23,113 nucleotides of DNA from Bacteroidota bacterium (GTDB lineage Bacteria > Bacteroidota > Ignavibacteria > Ignavibacteriales > Melioribacteraceae), in NCBI GenBank assembly GCA_023447335.1, contig JAEXOD010000124.1, forward strand, positions 1 to 23,113, in the 5' to 3' direction. The notes beneath the pieces are model-generated. The model did no database searches and was not told the DNA's origin. It saw only the letters and a list, made by a program, of their open reading frames with translations. Position numbers and translations under genes: made by a program. Position 1 is the first letter of the stretch, and every line of letters starts with the position of its first letter. Positions 1-8,180 of the stretch are shown piece after piece.

Positions 1-960
1 AATTACGGCTGCAAAAGCTTCACCGCTATTTATTCCAAAAACAGCTATTGCTACGGCTATTGCTAGCTCAAAATTGTTACTCGCTGCCGTAAAAGCCAAA
101 GTTGCCGTTTTAGAATAATCTGCTCCAATTTTTCTGCCCAAAAAGAAGGAAACTAAAAACATTATTACAAAATAAATTACCAACGGTATAGCAATTCTAA
201 TTACATCCATAGGTATTTTTACTATATACTCTCCTTTTAATGAAAACATAACTACTATTGTAAATAATAATGCCAATAAAGTGATAGGAGAAATTTTAGG
301 AATAAAAACTTTTTCGTACCATTCTTTATTTTTTAATTTAAGAAAAACAAATCGAGTAATCATTCCGGAAATAAAAGGAATGCCGAGGTAAATAAAAACA
401 CTTTCTGCTATTTGACTTATTGTAATATTCACTTTAAAGGATTCTAAACCGAGAAGGTTTGGTAAATAAGTCATAAAAAAATATGCATAAACCGAGAAAA
501 ATAGTATTTGAAATACCGAATTAAAAGCAACAAGTCCAGCAGCATATTCTGTATCTCCTTTAGCAAGTTCATTCCAAACAATTACCATCGCAATACATCT
601 GGCTAATCCGATCATAATTAGACCAGCCATATACTCCGGATAATCCCTAAGAAATATAATTGCCAATAAAAACATAAGAGTTGGACCAATTAACCAGTTT
701 TGCACTAATGACAATAACAGCACTTTTATATTTTTAAATACATCTGATAATTCTTCATACTTTACTTTAGCTAACGGAGGATACATCATCAATATTAAAC
801 CGATTGCTAATGGGATATTCGTAGTTCCTTTATTAAACGAATTCCAATAATTGGGTATAGCCGGAAAAAGATAACCTGATAACACCCCAATAAACATTGC
901 TAAAAATATCCATAAGGTTAAAAATCTATCTAAAAACGACAATTTCTTTGACGATGCCAT
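1..960 (-). CDS. acr3: ACR3-family arsenite efflux permease, C-terminus cut by window edge
   Basis: Inner-membrane permease that exports arsenite, the product of the ArsC reaction. Translating the minus strand from the ATG at 958-960 gives 320 open codons up to the window edge; the family is usually about 350 residues, so roughly the last 30 are missing. The protein is a chain of hydrophobic helices. It shows the ACR3 signature around residues 119-135, LARCIAMVIVWN, with the conserved Cys at about 122 known to be needed in this family, followed by NELAKGDTEYAAGLVAFNS. Near the end it has the conserved AASNNFELAIA helix with its Glu. A good Shine-Dalgarno (AAGGAA) precedes the start. It is the last visible gene of the arsenic operon, 12 bp after the thioredoxin-like gene. 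The family call is very secure. Confidence 0.95.
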   Translation of the reverse strand, partial: MASSKKLSFLDRFLTLWIFLAMFIGVLSGYLFPAIPNYWNSFNKGTTNIPLAIGLILMMYPPLAKVKYEELSDVFKNIKVLLLSLVQNWLIGPTLMFLLAIIFLRDYPEYMAGLIMIGLARCIAMVIVWNELAKGDTEYAAGLVAFNSVFQILFFSVYAYFFMTYLPNLLGLESFKVNITISQIAESVFIYLGIPFISGMITRFVFLKLKNKEWYEKVFIPKISPITLLALLFTIVVMFSLKGEYIVKIPMDVIRIAIPLVIYFVIMFLVSFFLGRKIGADYSKTATLAFTAASNNFELAIAVAIAVFGINSGEAFAAVI

Positions 961-972
961 TTTATTTTCCTT

Positions 973-1224
973 TTATTTACTAATTTCTTCTAGTATTAAT
1001 CTCTTTAATCTATCTTTCGTAGGTAGCTTTCCGCTATGTAATACTTTACCGTTTAGTACTAAACCCGGGGTTGCCAACACCCCATAACCTAAAATATCTG
1101 AATATTCTTTTACTTTTTCAAATTCTGCTTCAATATTATTTTCGTCACATATTTCATGCGCCATTGCCTCCAAGGTGTTGCAATTTGCACAACCCCCTCC
1201 CAATATTTTAATGTTATTCATCAT
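973..1224 (-). CDS. Small thioredoxin-like redox protein (MTH895 / thioredoxin_3 type)
   Basis: An 83-residue protein with the minimal thioredoxin fold of the MTH895 / 'redox-active disulfide protein 2' family. The active site is C12-A-N-C15 in GGGCANC, and the cis-Pro loop is ATPG at 51-54, followed by LVLNGKVLHSG. There is no signal peptide, so it should be cytoplasmic. It sits between the dehydrogenase-like gene and acr3 in the arsenic operon. Its likely role is to recycle the thioredoxin-coupled arsenate reductase or another thiol step; that role is inferred from context. Two ATG codons lie in tandem; the GAGGT Shine-Dalgarno is better spaced for the second (82 residues). Confidence 0.88.
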   Translation of the reverse strand: MMNNIKILGGGCANCNTLEAMAHEICDENNIEAEFEKVKEYSDILGYGVLATPGLVLNGKVLHSGKLPTKDRLKRLILEEISK

Positions 1225-1233
1225 TACCTCGTT

Positions 1234-2010
1234 TTAATTTTTTAATTTGTTAAACATGGCTAACAAATTATTATCATAAATCTCTTCAATTTGTTTTTCA
1301 TTTTCTTTCAACGGCTTTACTGGAATTAAATCTATAACTTCACTAAAATTTAAGTCTGAACTAAATAAAGTATCTACTGCCCCTTTAAACATTTCTACCA
1401 TACTCTTTTTTAATTCTTGCTCTGTTAATCCAAATTCTTTACCTAGATTAAATAATTTTTCCATCTGGAACCAAAAATAGGTTGGACCCATAGCCGTAAT
1501 AATGGCATAACTTTCAAGTTTTTCTTCATCAACTTCAGGTGTGTTGCCAAAAATATTAAGTAATTCTAATAATTCACTTTTCTCTTTATCACTTATATTA
1601 GCTGAAAAAACAACCGGATTATATCCTTTATTTATAAAGGAAGGTGCATTTGGAATTAATCTTACAACTTTTACATCCGCACCCAATTTATCTTTTATCA
1701 TATTAATTGTAACTTTTGGAGCTAAAGAAATTATAATTGAATTAGCTTTTAAGTTTTCCTTAATTGATTCTAAAGTCGGAATAATTACAGGAGGATGTAA
1801 CGAGATAAACACTAACTCACATTTAGCAGGAATTGAATTATCTTCAGAAACATTTATGCCTGAAAATTTATTTTGTAATTTTTCTAAAACAACTTTATTA
1901 TTATCACTTACGCAAATATTATTTGGTAGCTTATTAACATTTTTTAATGCATTAAGTAATATTGTAACAATTCTACCGCCACCGATAAAGCCGAACGACT
2001 TACTGAACAT
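1234..2010 (-). CDS. P5C-reductase-like NAD(P)-binding protein of the arsenic operon
   Basis: A 258-residue protein with the two-domain plan of pyrroline-5-carboxylate reductase (ProC). It has an N-terminal Rossmann fold with the glycine motif GFIGGGRI (7-14), a nucleotide-domain strand FISLHPP (68-74), the family block RLIPNAP (117-123), and a helical dimerisation half starting near AIITAMGPTYFWFQ (169-182). The region that should hold the ProC substrate motif (VTSPGGTT-like) instead reads VIDLIPVKPLKENE (225-238), so proline synthesis is unlikely. The start has a GGAGA Shine-Dalgarno, and only one base separates it from the arsC stop, which points to translational coupling and a job tied to arsenic. 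The substrate is unknown. Confidence 0.82.
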   Translation of the reverse strand: MFSKSFGFIGGGRIVTILLNALKNVNKLPNNICVSDNNKVVLEKLQNKFSGINVSEDNSIPAKCELVFISLHPPVIIPTLESIKENLKANSIIISLAPKVTINMIKDKLGADVKVVRLIPNAPSFINKGYNPVVFSANISDKEKSELLELLNIFGNTPEVDEEKLESYAIITAMGPTYFWFQMEKLFNLGKEFGLTEQELKKSMVEMFKGAVDTLFSSDLNFSEVIDLIPVKPLKENEKQIEEIYDNNLLAMFNKLKN

Positions 2011-2011
2011 A

Positions 2012-2440
2012 TTATTTCTCCGATAAAATATTTTTATAAAAATTAAAAAAATCTTTTTTAATCAAATCGCGAATTCGCCTATATTCGCCTAATACCTCTT
2101 CTTCAGATCCTTTTGCATCTGCCGGATCTTCAAATCCAATATGTAAATTATTGTTTACTTTTCCTAAAAATATAGGACAAGTTTCTTTTGCGTTATCACA
2201 AACTGTTATAACATAATCAAAAGAATCTTTCAAAAATATATCAACATTTTTAGGTCTGTTGTTAAGTATTTCAATACCCAATTCATTCATCACTTTAATC
2301 GTTAACGGATTAACTTGGCTAGCCGGATTTGTACCTGCCGAATGAACTATTAATTCATTATCAAATGATTTTAAGAAGGCTTCTGCCATCTGACTGCGAC
2401 AAGAATTGCCGGTACATAATATTAATATTGATTTTTTCAT
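2012..2440 (-). CDS. arsC: Arsenate reductase, thioredoxin-coupled LMW-phosphatase type
   Basis: Reduces arsenate to arsenite in the cytoplasm using a cascade of three cysteines. The 142-residue protein has the P-loop C9-TGNSC-R15 (CX5R) and the redox pair C81 and C88 in VCDNAKETCP. This is the spacing of the Staphylococcus/Bacillus enzymes (Cys10, Cys82, Cys89). The catalytic Asp is D105 in EDPAD. Length fits the family. The oxidised enzyme is normally reduced by thioredoxin, which fits the small CxxC protein two genes downstream. A GAGGA Shine-Dalgarno precedes the ATG. Its upstream spacer contains a second ArsR-type operator, so it may be transcribed separately from arsR as well as with it. 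Confidence 0.95.
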   Translation of the reverse strand: MKKSILILCTGNSCRSQMAEAFLKSFDNELIVHSAGTNPASQVNPLTIKVMNELGIEILNNRPKNVDIFLKDSFDYVITVCDNAKETCPIFLGKVNNNLHIGFEDPADAKGSEEEVLGEYRRIRDLIKKDFFNFYKNILSEK

Positions 2441-2454
2441 TTATTCCTCTTCAC

Positions 2455-2480
2455 TATATTTCGGTATTTTACGATTTATA
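2455..2480 (-). promoter_or_regulatory. Putative second ArsR operator between arsR and arsC
   Basis: Inverted repeat TATATTTCG-(8 nt)-CGATTTATA. The left arm is identical to that of the arsR promoter operator, the 8-nt spacer length is the same, and the right arm matches in 7 of 9 positions. On the minus strand a candidate promoter abuts it: TTGACC at 2509-2504 inside the arsR 3' end, 18 nt, then AATAAT at 2485-2480. This would give arsenic-dependent expression of arsC through acr3 in addition to the main promoter. Binding is inferred. Confidence 0.6.
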
Positions 2481-2825
2481 TTATTTACTACATAATTTAT
2501 TTCGGTCAACACAATTAATTTTTTTTGAATCATTAATTAAAGTTTCTTCTTTACCTAACAAAAATACAAGCATTGACAGAATATAAGAAACGACAGGATC
2601 GGAAGGACGAGGATTAATCAAATAATTTACCCACTTCCCTTCTTTATTTTCAACAATATATCCAGCTTCTTTAAGGATACTTAAATGTTGAGAAACAGTA
2701 GAATTTGCTAATTGCAATACTTCTCGAATTTCACAAACACAGAGTGATTTTTCTTGTAACATCCGTATAATGCGTAATCTATTCGGATCTGACAATGCTT
2801 TAAATAGTTTTACTTTTTCTTCCAT
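2481..2825 (-). CDS. arsR: ArsR-family arsenite-responsive repressor
   Basis: A winged-helix repressor of 114 residues that leaves DNA when As(III) binds its cysteines. It begins with the family signature KALSDPNRLRIIRML (9-23). The metalloid site is the vicinal pair C29-V-C31 in SLCVCEI at the start of the recognition-domain helix, as in plasmid R773 ArsR. The recognition helix is NSTVSQHLSILKEAG (41-55), and the wing is VENKEGKWVNY. Two more cysteines, C105 and C112, lie in the C-terminal tail and might contribute a further ligand. The gene has its own strong promoter overlapped by a palindromic operator, so autoregulation is expected. Confidence 0.95.
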   Translation of the reverse strand: MEEKVKLFKALSDPNRLRIIRMLQEKSLCVCEIREVLQLANSTVSQHLSILKEAGYIVENKEGKWVNYLINPRPSDPVVSYILSMLVFLLGKEETLINDSKKINCVDRNKLCSK

Positions 2826-2834
2826 TTTACCAGC

Positions 2835-2883
2835 TATATTTCGTTAACTACCGAAATATACTATGGGCGAAATACAAAGTCAA
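2835..2883 (-). promoter_or_regulatory. arsR promoter with overlapping palindromic operator
   Basis: On the minus strand there is TTGACT (2883-2878), a 17-nt spacer, and TATATT (2860-2855), a near-consensus sigma70 promoter. The -10 lies inside a perfect inverted repeat TATATTTCG (2835-2843), 8 nt, CGAAATATA (2852-2860). A repressor bound there would block RNA polymerase directly, the usual ArsR arrangement. The site ends 9 bp before the arsR start codon. Confidence 0.82.
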
Positions 2884-2902
2884 GTTAAATTATGTAAATT
2901 TT

Positions 2903-3565
2903 TTAAAATTTCGGTTTATATCTATAAATCAAAACTCTATTGTTTGAAGTTTCAACATCTGAAATTTCATACAATCCAAGATCTAAAATTTCTTTATTTA
3001 TATTTTCATTAAAAGAATAATATTTTTTCGTTCTGGAGAACAATATTTTCCTTAATAGAATAATAATAAATCTAATGGAATTATATGTCGGTTTGGTTTG
3101 CTTTTTTATTTTTTTTGTTTTAATTACAAGAACAAAAAAGCCATTTTCACGTAATAGATTTAATATCTTATTCAAAACTTTTCTATCATATTGAAATGCA
3201 TGAAGTATATGTGCAGCAAATATAATTTCATATTTTTCGTTATTTATTTCAATATTATTTGTAATATCACAAATTTTATACTTTAGATTATTTAAACCCA
3301 TTTTAGCTGTTTTTTCTAATGCCCTATTTATCATCTTTGATGAAAAATCAACACCTGTTACCATAAAACCGTTTTTTGCAAATTCAATTGAATAACTTCC
3401 GGTTGCACAACCTAAATCTAAAAGGTTTGGACCTTTGATGTCAACATTTTTCTTTACAATTTGTACAATTTGTTCAATTTCAGTTGCATAATCTGTCGTA
3501 ACCAGGAAATCATCCCAAGTATAGCTTTGTAAATCCCAAAATATCTTATTAATTAAACTAATCAA
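2903..3565 (-). CDS. Class I SAM-dependent methyltransferase, substrate unknown
   Basis: A 220-residue Rossmann-fold methyltransferase. Motif I is LLDLGCATGSY (48-58), the acidic ribose-binding residue is D73 in GVDFSSKMI, and motif IV/V regions follow as YEIIFAAHILHAF (112-124) and LLRENGFFVLVIK. It has only two cysteines (C53 and C99), so it lacks the three-cysteine As(III) site of ArsM arsenite methyltransferases. The first usable start is TTG, directly after an in-frame stop, with no clear Shine-Dalgarno. The C-terminal third is basic (KKIKKQTK). It lies 77 bp upstream of arsR on the same strand, but arsR has its own promoter, so membership of the arsenic operon is uncertain. Confidence 0.85.
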   Translation of the reverse strand: MISLINKIFWDLQSYTWDDFLVTTDYATEIEQIVQIVKKNVDIKGPNLLDLGCATGSYSIEFAKNGFMVTGVDFSSKMINRALEKTAKMGLNNLKYKICDITNNIEINNEKYEIIFAAHILHAFQYDRKVLNKILNLLRENGFFVLVIKTKKIKKQTKPTYNSIRFIIILLRKILFSRTKKYYSFNENINKEILDLGLYEISDVETSNNRVLIYRYKPKF

Positions 3566-3648
3566 AGGTTAAAAGTCCGTCTAAATTAGATTTACAATAT
3601 AAAACATTTTTTATTATTCCTAACACAACCGCTAATTTAAATATAAAT

Positions 3649-3676
3649 TTAAGAGGCTGGTTGTACAACCTCTCAA
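3649..3676 (-). terminator. Putative terminator hairpin after rsgA
   Basis: The minus strand reads TTGAGAGG, a 12-nt loop, CCTCTTAA: an 8-bp stem with one G-U pair, followed by an AT-rich stretch. The loop contains the palindrome GGTTGTACAACC, so an alternative fold is possible. It sits 11 bp after the rsgA stop codon. Confidence 0.55.
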
Positions 3677-3687
3677 TTTCAAACTAA

Positions 3688-4770
3688 TTATGCTCTATAT
3701 TTATCCCGATATCTATAATCCTCTTTTATCAATTTACTTAGTTTTTTAGCTTTATCCTTTTTTTGCAAAAAATATTCTTTATCATCTTTTGAATCCAAGT
3801 ATTCCTCTTCTTTTTTAAGTTTTAGAAATGAATTATATCGCTCCTTAGTAATAAAACCATCTTTAACAGCTTTTATAACTGCACATCCGGTTTCATTGAT
3901 ATGTTTGCAATCACCATATTTACATTCTTCTGCAAACTCGTTAATTTCAGAAAATATTTCATCGAATCCCGAATCAGTTTTCCATAAATGAAATTCTTTC
4001 ATTCCGGGAGTATCTATTAAGATACCACCTTTTGGTAATATAATTAGTTCGCGTCTTGTCGTTGTATGTTTGCCTCTATCATCCTTATGTCTAATTTCGT
4101 TAGTTCTTAAGAAATCAAAACCAAGTAATTTATTAATTAATGTCGATTTGCCCGTACCGGAAGAACCAACGAACGCATAAGTATTATTTTCTTTAATAAA
4201 AGCGTGCAATTCATCAATTCCGTCATCGGTTATTGAACTAGTTGAAATTACTTTAGTATCAGGAAATAGGGCTAACACTTGCTTTTTGTATTCATCCAGA
4301 TTATTGGTTAAGTCCGTTTTACTTAAAGTAACAACCGGTATTATTCCGCCGGATTTAGCCATCAATAAATACCTTTCTAATCTTCGCAAATTAAAATTTT
4401 CGTTACAACTTTGAACAATAAACAAGAAGTCAATATTTGTAACAATCACTTGCTCGCTAACTTTTGAACCTGCAGATTTTCTTGAAAATATTGTTTTTCT
4501 TTCCAGTACTGAATGGATCAAAGCTTTATCATCATCGTAAGGATATATCATTACCCAGTCGCCTACTTTGGGAAACATAGATAAAGCTTCAGTATCAAAC
4601 AAAAGCTTTCCTGTTACTTCGGCTTCATACTCACCGTTTTCGTTTATTACTACATAGCGATTTTTATTTTCTATAATAACCCTCGCAGGCATTAATAAAT
4701 GGAATTCCGGTTTTATATTAATTTGATTTTGAAAATAATTATTCCAACCTAAGTTTAAATTATTAAACAT
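3688..4770 (-). CDS. rsgA: Ribosome small-subunit-dependent GTPase A
   Basis: A circularly permuted GTPase that checks late maturation of the 30S ribosomal subunit. The 360 residues follow the family order. An N-terminal OB-fold (about 24-100) comes first, then the permuted G domain with its G4 motif SKTD (150-153) ahead of the Walker A loop GSSGTGKST (202-210). Switch residues HTTTRR (235-240) and G3 DTPG (253-256) follow. The C-terminal zinc site is C283, C288, H290 and C296 in CKYGDCKH...C. The G4 motif has Ser in place of Asn, a tolerated variant. The ATG has a TAGGAGA Shine-Dalgarno. It appears to be a single-gene unit, with divergent transcription from the secreted-protein gene to its right. 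Confidence 0.95.
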   Translation of the reverse strand: MFNNLNLGWNNYFQNQINIKPEFHLLMPARVIIENKNRYVVINENGEYEAEVTGKLLFDTEALSMFPKVGDWVMIYPYDDDKALIHSVLERKTIFSRKSAGSKVSEQVIVTNIDFLFIVQSCNENFNLRRLERYLLMAKSGGIIPVVTLSKTDLTNNLDEYKKQVLALFPDTKVISTSSITDDGIDELHAFIKENNTYAFVGSSGTGKSTLINKLLGFDFLRTNEIRHKDDRGKHTTTRRELIILPKGGILIDTPGMKEFHLWKTDSGFDEIFSEINEFAEECKYGDCKHINETGCAVIKAVKDGFITKERYNSFLKLKKEEEYLDSKDDKEYFLQKKDKAKKLSKLIKEDYRYRDKYRA

Positions 4771-5120
4771 TTTATTCTCCTAGAATAAATAATTGTATTT
4801 TAATATTTTTAAGTGAATTTAAAATATTCCTAAAACAAAGCTTTTTAACTTTGTTTAGAATAGACGGTCAGGAAAAACAAAAACCCTTAGGTTAAAGTCT
4901 ACCTTCCGTTAAGATTGGGCAATTATCGATTTTGAATAAATGTTAATAAAACACACTCTATTTTTTTTCAGGTTTAAATTTAAGAAAGAAATTAAAAAAA
5001 TACAAATTTAAAATGAATCATAAAAGATTACTAAATGTAAAACATTAATTTTCCTCAAATTAATATTTTTGTTTATATTAATATTAATTATTTTGATAAA
5101 TAATAGTTAAAGGATTTCTT
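4771..5120. other. Divergent intergenic region between rsgA and a secreted-protein gene
   Basis: These 350 bp hold no credible gene. They should contain the promoters of two diverging genes, but the AT-rich sequence gives many weak -10 matches and none can be chosen with confidence. The part around 4860-4925 is less AT-rich (TAGACGGTCAGG, CCTTAGGTTAAAGTCTACC) and may form a small stem from TAGAC and GTCTA. The plus-strand gene is preceded by AAAGGA as its Shine-Dalgarno. Confidence 0.6.
4826..4861. repeat. Imperfect inverted repeat upstream of rsgA
   Basis: AAACAAAG (4833-4840), an 8-nt loop, and CTTTGTTT (4849-4856) form a perfect 8-bp stem. It extends with two bulged bases through ATTCC on the left and AGAAT on the right. 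It lies upstream of both flanking genes, so it is either part of a leader transcript or a binding site rather than an obvious terminator for either gene. Confidence 0.4.
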
Positions 5121-8100
5121 ATGAATAAGCTAAATCGACTTGTAATTATTATACTACTCATTTTATTGTATTCATCAGTTCTAAACTCGCAAACAAAGCT
5201 AAACGGGTTTGTAAAGAGTTTTTATTTTAACGAGCAAATTTGTTTATTTAAATTTGACCCTGAAATTAGAGTATTTATTAATGCTCCTTCAGTCGAAAAA
5301 TTTAACCCGAATAATCCCACTTGTATAACGCTATTTGCACTTCCTAACGGAAATACTATTGAGCATACAATAGGGAAATTGTTAAACACCGGTGATGATT
5401 GGCATTATGACATTCAACACATAGGAGCTCAAACACGTTTTTTAAGAAATTCTGACACCACATGTAATTATGTTACAGTATATCTTGAAACAGCCCAATT
5501 AAGTTGGCCCTCTTGGAAAAGTAAATACCCTACAATCCATGCAACAACAATTAAAAGTTTAGTAGAATACATTAAAGATTTATTTTCACAATATAATCCT
5601 TACATTACATTAAACGGACATAGCGGTGGCGGACGTTTTACTTTCTCGTTCTTAGATGCATTTGCCAATATTCCGTCTTATGTTAAACGTATTACTTTTT
5701 TAGATAGTAATTACGGTTATGATAACACATATGGACCCAAATTTGTAAACTGGTTAAATAACTCACCGGATAATTATTTATGTGTAATAGCTTATAACGA
5801 TTCTGTAGCCTTGTATAATGGACAACCGGTTGTTTCGGCAACCGGCGGCACTTGGTATAGAAGTCAAATGATGAAGAATTACATGCTCAATTATTTTACT
5901 TTTACATCATCAATTGATGATAACTTCATGCGATTTACTGCATTAGACGGGAGAATTAAATTTATTCTAAAACAAAATCCGACTCAAGCAATTTTACACA
6001 CCGTACAAGTTGAGAAGAACGGGTTTATTCACGGGATGCTGACAGGCACACTTTACGAAGAACAAGGTTACACATATTATGGGAATAGAGCTTATTCTAA
6101 TTTAATTCAATCCGCAACTTTATTTCCCAATCCTTTAGCAATTCCTCCGAGACTTAGTTCATATGTTACCGGTTCACAGTTTATGCAAAGTGTTGTAAAT
6201 TTAACATTTCAGCAACGCGAAGACAAAATACTTCAGGAATTAAACAAAGGAAATATTCCTGATTTTTTGAGAGAACTAATTTCAATTAATGAGAACTTTC
6301 AAGATGCCAACGGTACTACGCACACTCTAAACTACTTTGTTATGCCGGATTATTTGGCAATTGGTTCAAACGAAGATTTTTGTCGCATTCCTATGGGACC
6401 AATAACTGCACAAAAAGTTGCAGATTTATATGGAGCGGTTATGCCCACTCGAAAATTAGTGAATAGTATTTATAACAAATGTACGGTTAAATTAGAGCCT
6501 GTAACCTACACACCTGTTGGAAATAACAATGAACTCGTCCCTAAATTTATTGAGCACAACAATGCAATTGAAAATCAAAGAATTGCAGCAGGAGGACAAT
6601 TAGGCGAATTAACCGGAGGAACAAAAAAAGACGTAGTATTAAGTAATTTGATAATTGACCCAAATCGACCAAACCATATAGTTATTTATGGATGGCACAA
6701 ATTAGACGGTAACCCCATTCAACCGCTAACTAATATCCACATAAATACTTATGTTGATTACAGCCACGGTATTCGTTATATTAATAATCAAGTGATGTTG
6801 GATGGCAATTTATCAAAACTATCTGATTTATTAAAAAACAGCATCCAATTTAAAATTGTAAGCGATGAATCTGAAGCAATGGTTCAACCTACTTATTTAA
6901 CATCAAGTGAGGTTCCGGAAAGACCAAAATCTTTTGGTGTTATACAGAATAATATAAATAGTTTGAAACTTTTAATTAAGCAAAACCCGATTGTATCTAA
7001 CTATGAAGTATATTATGGCACTGACGGTATTAATTTTAATCAAACACAAAGTTTTTTAGCCGGTGGAGACTATATAATTAATAATTTATTACCCAATAAA
7101 GTTTATTATTTTAAAATTAAAGCAAAAAATAATTTCGGAACATCACAGTTCTCGGAAGTATTGGCTGCATTAACATCTCAACAAAACGGTAATGCATTAG
7201 TAGTAAACGGATTTGATAGGGCGACTTCCGGAAACACTTATAATTTCATTATTCAGCACGGAACTGCTTTTGTTGAAAACGGCGTTAGTTTTTGCTCCGC
7301 AAGTAACGAAGCAATAATTGACGGGCTTTTTAATCTTTCCGATTTTGAAATTGCGGATTATATATTAGGCGAAGAAAGTACTGCAGATGAAACTTTTAAT
7401 TCCCAAGAGCAAATTAAGGTTTCTGAATTTCTTAAAAACGGTGGTAAATTATTTGTATCAGGTAGCGAAATTGCATGGGATTTGGATTACAAAGGATCGA
7501 CTTCAGACAAAAGTTTTATTAATAAATATCTTAAATCCTCATATAAAGCTGACGCTCCTTTCGGAGTTTCGGGAACATATTATAATGTAACAAGTTTGGT
7601 TAATAATAATTTTATTTTCTCTTTTGATAACGGGACACACGGTTTATATAACACATTATGGCCCGATGTAATAGGTACTTATCAAGGAAGTTACGGTTTT
7701 TCAAAATATACTCAACTTGATACGGCAAATGGCTTTGCAGGAATATTTTATAGCGGGCTTTTTACCGGAGGTTCAATTCCGGGTAAGGTTTTAGTTTTAG
7801 GTTTCCCATTTGAAACTGTTGTCGGTTCTCCGACAAAAAAACAATTACTTAACCAAATTCTTACTCTATTTGATATAACCACCGATATTAACACCGATGA
7901 ATCAGATGATGAATTTTTATCATATAATTTAGAGCAAAATTATCCTAATCCGTTTAACCCAACTACTTCTATTTCCTTCTCAATTCCGAATTCCGATTTT
8001 GTTACAATTAAAATATTTAATATTCTCGGACAAGAAATAGCAACCTTGTTTGATCAAGAACTTACACCGGGTAAATATTCTAAAATATGGGACGCATCTA

Positions 8101-8180
8101 ATTACTGTAGCGGTATTTATTTATGCTCAATAAAAACATCAACTTTTTCAAAAACTATTAAAATGAACCTCGTTAAATAA
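5121..8180 (+). CDS. Large secreted multidomain protein with type IX sorting domain
   Basis: A 1019-residue exported protein. Residues 1-23 are a signal peptide (KLNR, then a long Ile/Leu stretch, ending LNSQ). The first part holds an alpha/beta-hydrolase-like segment with the nucleophile-elbow motif G166-H-S168-G-G in ITLNGHSGGG, followed by ITFLDSNYG; whether a full catalytic triad exists is not clear. About 598-690 resembles a fibronectin type III fold (VYYFKIKAKNNFG). About 690-930 resembles the domain found in proteins annotated as xanthan lyases in this group (VVNGFDR, FLKNGGKLFVSGSEI). From 936 the type IX C-terminal sorting domain begins (QNYPNPFNPTTSISFSIP) and ends in a Lys-rich strand. 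It is probably released or surface-bound; the substrate is unknown. Confidence 0.85.
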   Translation: MNKLNRLVIIILLILLYSSVLNSQTKLNGFVKSFYFNEQICLFKFDPEIRVFINAPSVEKFNPNNPTCITLFALPNGNTIEHTIGKLLNTGDDWHYDIQHIGAQTRFLRNSDTTCNYVTVYLETAQLSWPSWKSKYPTIHATTIKSLVEYIKDLFSQYNPYITLNGHSGGGRFTFSFLDAFANIPSYVKRITFLDSNYGYDNTYGPKFVNWLNNSPDNYLCVIAYNDSVALYNGQPVVSATGGTWYRSQMMKNYMLNYFTFTSSIDDNFMRFTALDGRIKFILKQNPTQAILHTVQVEKNGFIHGMLTGTLYEEQGYTYYGNRAYSNLIQSATLFPNPLAIPPRLSSYVTGSQFMQSVVNLTFQQREDKILQELNKGNIPDFLRELISINENFQDANGTTHTLNYFVMPDYLAIGSNEDFCRIPMGPITAQKVADLYGAVMPTRKLVNSIYNKCTVKLEPVTYTPVGNNNELVPKFIEHNNAIENQRIAAGGQLGELTGGTKKDVVLSNLIIDPNRPNHIVIYGWHKLDGNPIQPLTNIHINTYVDYSHGIRYINNQVMLDGNLSKLSDLLKNSIQFKIVSDESEAMVQPTYLTSSEVPERPKSFGVIQNNINSLKLLIKQNPIVSNYEVYYGTDGINFNQTQSFLAGGDYIINNLLPNKVYYFKIKAKNNFGTSQFSEVLAALTSQQNGNALVVNGFDRATSGNTYNFIIQHGTAFVENGVSFCSASNEAIIDGLFNLSDFEIADYILGEESTADETFNSQEQIKVSEFLKNGGKLFVSGSEIAWDLDYKGSTSDKSFINKYLKSSYKADAPFGVSGTYYNVTSLVNNNFIFSFDNGTHGLYNTLWPDVIGTYQGSYGFSKYTQLDTANGFAGIFYSGLFTGGSIPGKVLVLGFPFETVVGSPTKKQLLNQILTLFDITTDINTDESDDEFLSYNLEQNYPNPFNPTTSISFSIPNSDFVTIKIFNILGQEIATLFDQELTPGKYSKIWDASNYCSGIYLCSIKTSTFSKTIKMNLVK

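Noticed and set aside
1234..2010. Calling this gene proC for proline biosynthesis
   Set aside because: The conserved substrate-binding motif near the C-terminus is absent, and the context is arsenic resistance.
1541..2026. Plus-strand open frame of 161 codons inside the ProC-like gene
   Set aside because: It is the antisense shadow of a conserved Rossmann protein, with no good ribosome binding site and no family features.
2903..3565. Arsenite methyltransferase ArsM
   Set aside because: Only two cysteines, neither placed like the ArsM As(III)-binding set.
4860..4930. Possible structured RNA upstream of the large secreted-protein gene
   Set aside because: Only a 5-bp stem (TAGAC/GTCTA) could be drawn, and no known riboswitch core was recognised.
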